Positions 59,701 to 64,000 of a DNA stretch of 64,000 nt are shown piece by piece (position 1 is the stretch's first letter; each line of letters opens with the position of its first letter). The DNA comes from Raphanus sativus (Eukaryota; Streptophyta; Magnoliopsida; Brassicales; Brassicaceae). The stretch covers positions 46,914,908 to 46,978,907 of the forward strand of contig NC_079516.1 in NCBI RefSeq assembly GCF_000801105.2, in the 5' to 3' direction. A model generated the notes under the pieces. That model did not search any database. It saw only the letters and a list, made by a program, of their open reading frames with translations, and was not told the origin of the DNA. The position numbers and the translations under genes were made by a program.

Positions 59701-60808
59701 CTCGCTGATTGGTTGAAAACTGATCCGTAAGTGATTGTTTTACCCATAATAGCTTGATTTAGTCTACCAAAACTGATTGCTTTTTTGTTTGCAGTGATTA
59801 TTTCACTAAGGAAGAGGACAAACACGTACATCACCAACTTGGTGGTATCAAAAACTCCGGACATCCAAAGCATGGCTGGAAGACGTAGTAAGTCTTCTGC
59901 TTATCTTTAAGTCGTCTGGTAACTTGTCTTTGTATAGATTTGTAAATATATAAGTCGTCTGGAAGGTTTTCCAGCTGGACGACTTACAAATAAGTCGTCC
60001 AGCTGGAAAACCTTCCAGAAGACTTACAAATAAGTCGTCTGGTAACTTGTCTTTGTATAGATTTGTAAATATATAAGTCGTCTGGAAGGTTCTAACTTGT
60101 ATTATTTATATGCAGCATATAGATGCTTGGATGAATGTGCTGAGGCAGAGGTATAAGGAGAACCCACATTGTTTCCGGAGCGAGCGAATGTGCTTCCTGG
60201 ATCACAACTTTACCCAGTCTTGGAGAGAACAGTATCTGGTCTTCAAAGCATCGTCGTCTGATCACAATGGTTTAGGAAAAATGCTACCTAGTGGGGCGGC
60301 GAGTTTGTATGACGGATCAATGCCTTCATTTTGCCAATCAAACAAGAAGTGGGGGGAGGACATTGATGATATCTATGCGCCACTGAACTTGGACAACAAA
60401 CATTGGGTGGCTATTTGGATATCGATCCCTAAGAGGCACATAGTCGTCTGGGACAGCATACCTTCAACTACCATACCAGAAAGATGGGATGAGATAATGG
60501 AGCCTTTTCTCGAGATGGTCCCTTATCTGATTGTGGAGTGCGGAGACCAGATGCATGGGTTGGAGCGATACACATATGAGAGACTGCTCAAAGATGTACC
60601 CACGGCCAACAAATGGTGATTGTGGCGTGTACGCTGCAAAGTACATTGAATGTCATGCTCTTGGGTCCCTTTTAGCCCTAAAGACTTTGCTAGGTCCAAT
60701 GCGAAGACTATGAGGGATACTATGGCTTTGGCTATATGGACGGAGCTTGTTGATCAGCATCTGAAAGATAATGAGGATGGTGGTATGTTTGTGGGCATGT
60801 ATGATTAG
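56772..60808 (+). pseudogene. DUF1985 and Ulp1 (C48) protease gene of the MULE, frameshifted
   Basis: Six exons: 56772-56807, 57064-57912, 58306-59158, 59346-59726, 59795-59887, 60116-60808, all with GT-AG introns. Exon 2 encodes DUF1985 (LVHHLLGLKLDIKKKYEMWC; FSLLEFENITGLNCDYIE). Exon 3 holds Lys/Glu-Ala repeats (EAPKEAPKEA) and 7-residue TPQTKQP-type repeats. Exon 6 encodes a C48 cysteine protease: HWVAIWI (His), VVWDSIP (Asp) and NGDCGVYAAKY (Cys). Single-base indels break the frame in the exon 3 repeats, in exon 4, at the exon 5/6 join, before the catalytic Cys and just after it. The exon order fits Ulp1-like proteins captured by MULEs; they resemble SUMO proteases but the substrate is unknown. 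Confidence 0.82.
57937..58252 (+). repeat. Six-copy 51-bp tandem array in intron 2 of the DUF1985-Ulp1 gene
   Basis: Units start at 57937, 57988, 58039, 58090, 58141 and 58192, with a partial one at 58244. Each begins AAGTCGTCTGGAAGGTCTTC and carries CCAGCTGG and two GACGACTT blocks. The last two units share a C-to-G type variant (GGTCGTCC). The array fills the intron almost fully. Confidence 0.97.
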
Positions 60809-61030
60809 ATACACAAATCAATTTGTATAGATTTTTTAAACTTGTATAGATTTTTTAACTTGTATAGATTTTTTAACTTGTTATAGATACACAAATCAAT
60901 TTGTATACACAAACCTATTTGTATATTTGAACTATTTGTATACACAAATCTATTTGTATATTTGAACTATTTGTTTACACAAATCTATTTGTATGTTTGT
61001 GGGCATGTATGATTTATTTGATTTTCTAAC
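60809..61030. repeat. AT-rich short tandem repeats after the Ulp1 gene
   Basis: Alternating copies of ACTTGTATAGATTTTTTA and of ACACAAATCTATTTGTATAT, in imperfect tandem. Related words (TTTGTATAGATTTGTAAATA) occur in introns 3 and 5. Confidence 0.8.
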
Positions 61031-61056
61031 TTGTATAGATTTTCTAACTTACAAAT

Positions 61057-61216
61057 AAGTCGTCTGGAAGGTTTTCCAGCTGGACGACTTACAAATAAGT
61101 CGTCTGGAAGGTTTTCCAGCTGAACGATTTACAAATAAGTCGTCTGGAAGGTTTTCCAGCTGGACGACTTAAAAATAAGTCGTCTGGAAGGTTTTCCAGC
61201 AGGACGACTTACAATA
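61057..61216. repeat. Four-copy 40-bp tandem array
   Basis: Units start at 61057, 61097, 61137 and 61177. Each is AAGTCGTCTGGAAGGTTTTC, then CAGCTGGACGACTT and a short ACAAAT spacer. It is the same core as the 51-bp array with a different spacer. Looser copies continue to about 61500. Confidence 0.95.
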
Positions 61217-61519
61217 AGGTAGTCTAAAAATAAAAATACACTGGACGCTTCGTAAAAGGTCGTCTAAAAAAAAAATACACTTGAAGGGATAGTAGAAGGT
61301 AGTCTAAACACTGGACGACTTAAATACACTGGACGACTTCGTAAAAGGTCGTCTAAAAAAAATACACTTGAAGGGATAGTAGAAGGTAGTCTAATACACT
61401 GGACGACTTCGTAGAAGGTAGACGAAACACTGGACGACTTAGAAATTAGTCGTCTGGACGGGTAATCAAGACTGGACGACTTATATTTAGGTCGTCTGGA
61501 CAACTAGTCAACTGGTTAT

Positions 61520-62535
61520 GTACATTGTGGTTTCGTAATGGCCAGTTTCCTTGCAGTTTGAGGCATCTCCGTGCCCTGTGTTTCTTCCTGGGTTTGTGTC
61601 CCCTCATCCTAGATAGCTCCAACCAAGATTGCCATCTTGATTTCTTCTGTCTCCCCGGACCACGCTTTACGTTTGGAGGGAAAGCATTCTCGTTCCTCAA
61701 TATGTTGTGACACGATAGGATATATATTCTCTGAGTATCCTGCATACAGATGATTCTTTGAGTAAAGTGGACATACAAGTGTGTCGATATGCACACCAGC
61801 ATGTGTTCCAGCTGCTATAGCATGAGAGCAAGGTATTTTCTCCACTCCATAGACACCACAACACCTTTACATGTTCCAAATCAACCGCACAGTCCATTTT
61901 GCCACCTTTGACAAAGAAACGCCATCCATCAATTGGTTCGACCGTCATCGTATCCGTTATCTCTGATCGAACAGCAAGCAAGTATTCACACCCCGGCTAT
62001 GTACAGTTGGGAGACTCAAAGCATCTTGTCTCCTTTTCCAATACCATTTTCCTAACTTCTGCCTTATGAACTCCAGCAGGAACGGAATCGGAAATCCTCT
62101 TGCTCGCTTCAGTGCGGAATTAATAGATTCAGCGATGTTGCTTGTTTTTTATGTTGAACCTGTTCCCCTTACAATAAACCCTTGACCATAGCTTGGCGTC
62201 GGCCTTCTCCAAATACGTTGCAAGTTCCGGGTTTGCACTCTGTATCTCAGCCATGTACCGGTTTAAAATCGTGAACCGTGTGCGCATAAGCAGCCCCTTT
62301 CACCAAGTACATGAGATGTTTCCCTTTAAACTTTTTGACATGTTATCTTGAAGGTGATAATAACATATTCCTCGGGTTGCCCAAGGAAAACCTTCTCACA
62401 CCGCACTTTTAATGGCCGCGTGCCGGTCAGAGACTATCACAGAGGCTTGTCATGAGATATACAACTAGCCAATTTTTGTGAAACCATTCCCAAGAAGGTT
62501 CATCTTCAGGCATCCACGATCCCAAAAGCCAATGG
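61520..62535 (-). pseudogene. MULE transposase (MuDR type), C-terminal two thirds, frameshifted and cut by the gap
   Basis: Read on the minus strand, with frame changes: PLAFGIVD; EPSWEWF; VSDRHAAIKSAV (a DDE-region Asp); a CYYH-like block after PWAT; YLVKGAAYAHTV; NIAESINSALKRARGFPIPF; WYWKRRQDALSLPT; DGWRFFVKGGKMDC; then the SWIM zinc finger VEKIPCSHAIAAGTHAGV; and a basic tail CFPPNVKRGPGRQKKSRW. These are the MULE transposase core and SWIM finger in order. At least four frame breaks. The N-terminal part lies in or beyond the gap. It converges with the DUF1985-Ulp1 gene. Confidence 0.88.
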
Positions 62536-62635
62536 NNNNNNNNNNNNNNNNNNNNNNNNNNNNNNNNNNNNNNNNNNNNNNNNNNNNNNNNNNNNNNNNN
62601 NNNNNNNNNNNNNNNNNNNNNNNNNNNNNNNNNNN
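62536..62635. other. Assembly gap (100 N)
   Basis: Exactly 100 N, the usual placeholder for a gap of unknown size. The left flank is transposase (minus); the right flank is the middle of exon 3 of the DUF1985-Ulp1 gene. Confidence 1.
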
Positions 62636-64000
62636 GGAAGTCACTGGTACAAAACCCAAGTTTGTGACTCCATCGAAAAGAGCCAAAGAGATGGTTGTGG
62701 AGGAGGTGGAGGAAGACAATCAGAGAACCTCGGAAGAAAGCTCGTAAAGAGGCTCTAAAGAGGCTCCTAAAGAGCTAGAGAAGAGGCTCCTACAGAGGCT
62801 ACAGAAGAGAGCTACAGAAGAGGCTAGAGAAGAGGCTAGTTGGTGACCAGAGAGGAGTAGAAAACTGTGTTCAAGGACTTAAGAAGTGGCTTAGGTGACA
62901 TGCATGAAAGATGGGTTAAGAAGTGCATCAGGGAGATTAGGAAGATCTCCGATAGATTGGAAGCTGTGGAGAAGAAGGTTGGTGTCACCAATCAGGCTCC
63001 CTCAAGCCCCAGAAACCGGGTTAGTTAAAAACCCCCTACCCCACAAGCCCCAGAAACCGGGGTTAGTAACAAACAGACTACTCCTCAAAAGGATCAGCCT
63101 ACACTTCAAACCAATTCATCCTACTCCTCCCACCAGACAGCCTGCTCCTCAAAAAGGCAAAGCCTACTCCTCAAAAGGCAAAGCCTACTCCTCAAACGAA
63201 ACAGCCTGCTCCTCAAACTAAACAGCCTGCTCCTCAACGAAACAGCCTGCTCCTCAAACTAAACAGCCTGCTCCTCAAACGAAACAGCCTGCTTCCTCAA
63301 ACGAAAAAAAGCCTTCTCCTCAAAAGAAACAGCCTCTCCTCTGCCCAAGAGGTTAGTATCAAATCTTTAAGTCGTCTGGTAACTTGTCTTTGTATAGATT
63401 TGTAAATTTATAAGTCGTCCAGCTGGAAAACCTTCCAGAAGACTACAAATAAGTCGTCTGAACTCCAGCAGGAACCAAATCCTCTCCCAACTTTTATTTA
63501 AGTCGTCCAGGGTTAACTTGTTCTCTTTTATTGCAGAGATTGTTGCCGGAGGATACAGCAGATGAGGCGATCTCGGTATATAAGATCTTGCCGGAGGATA
63601 AAGCAGATGGTGTCACCTCCAAAGAGATTGTTCCTCCACTGACCAACCGAGCTTCGCTTCCAACGATCAACAACCGAGCTTCGCTTCCACCGATCCAAGC
63701 GTTCAGCTTCAGAACCGAGCCTGGTTGTATTGGACCAAAACAGCTCCCACTGCTTCTGTGCGTGCAAGGAGTGAACGAACGAAGAAACCTGCTCCCACGC
63801 AGATATCTCCTTATACGGCAGAGAGAAGGAAACTCCTTAGAGTGGGAAAGTATAATCCATTTCCCACACTAAACAGACCTAAGATGAAGGAGCTCGCTGA
63901 TTGGTTGAAAACTGATCCGTAAGTGATTGTTTTACCCATAATAGCTTGATTTAGTCTACCAAAACTGATTGCTTTTTTGTTTGCAGTGATTATTTCACTA
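62636..64000 (+). pseudogene. Second copy of DUF1985-Ulp1 exons 3-5, truncated at both ends
   Basis: Matches 58443-59808 almost base for base, with many single-base insertions and losses, including a broken EAPKEA repeat. It contains the end of exon 3, intron 3, exon 4, intron 4 and the first bases of exon 5, then runs off the window. The indels differ from those of the first copy; for example, exon 4 reads through correctly here (TASVRARSERTKKPAPTQIS) where the first copy is broken. It is either a second element or the same locus assembled twice. Confidence 0.85.

Larger units (their letters stand above)
55509..64000. mobile_element. Mutator-like element with Ulp1-type protease (Kaonashi-type MULE), right end outside
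   Basis: A terminal-type sequence starts near 55509 (GGGAGAATTACCAATTGTGA). Inside are a plus-strand DUF1985/Ulp1 (C48) protease gene and a convergent minus-strand MULE transposase, the gene pair of the Ulp1-carrying MULEs known in Arabidopsis and other plants. The opposite terminus is not in the window, an assembly gap interrupts it, and the tail repeats an internal segment. So the true length and copy number are open. Confidence 0.8.

Noticed and set aside
61264..61503. 79-codon minus-strand ORF (Ser/Arg-rich)
   Set aside because: It is a translation of the AAGTCGTC repeat region, not a protein gene.

Overview
The window is nuclear DNA from a crucifer, most likely Brassica or a close relative. 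It has plant-type GT-AG introns, AT-rich intergenic DNA and many plant transposons. The gene series matches, from memory, one stretch of Arabidopsis thaliana chromosome 2 (about At2g30360 to At2g30560). One 100-base run of N (62536-62635) marks an assembly gap.

Layout, bases 1-54235 (conserved block, diluted by transposons): start of a CIPK11-type kinase (minus); a DUF641 protein (plus); OFP17 (minus); an OFP1/OFP2-type OVATE protein (plus); tubulin-folding cofactor A (plus); two tRNA-Gly(GCC) genes, each followed by a C/D-box snoRNA on the same strand; the B3 repressor VAL1/HSI2 (minus, 12 exons); a 19-exon uncharacterised protein like At2g30480 (minus); cinnamate 4-hydroxylase (minus, 3 exons); a decayed NET4B gene (minus); a membrane LEA2/NHL-type protein (minus); RPT2 (minus, 4 exons); a CC-type glutaredoxin (minus); and a small glycine-rich protein (plus). 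Several genes that lie between these in Arabidopsis are missing (EPFL6/CHALLAH, FC2, the ETC2/TCL cluster, UXT2 and others). That is the pattern expected of one subgenome after the Brassica triplication.

Transposons in the block have ends that can be placed: two hAT-type elements with 8-bp target duplications, two Helitrons with both termini, further Helitron 3' hairpins, several MITEs (one inside an intron of the cofactor A gene), and relics of a copia reverse transcriptase, a cytochrome P450 and a B3 gene.

Bases 55509-64000 are one large Mutator-like element (MULE), or two partly assembled copies. It has a plus-strand DUF1985/Ulp1-type (C48) protease gene and a convergent minus-strand MULE transposase. 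Both are broken by single-base indels. Four of the five introns and the flanks, but essentially not the exons, are packed with a short motif (AAGTCGTC and its complement), including a 51-bp tandem array and a 40-bp tandem array. This motif system is the least explained structure in the window. The last 1.36 kb, after the gap, repeats 58443-59808 with scattered indels and may be an assembly duplicate.
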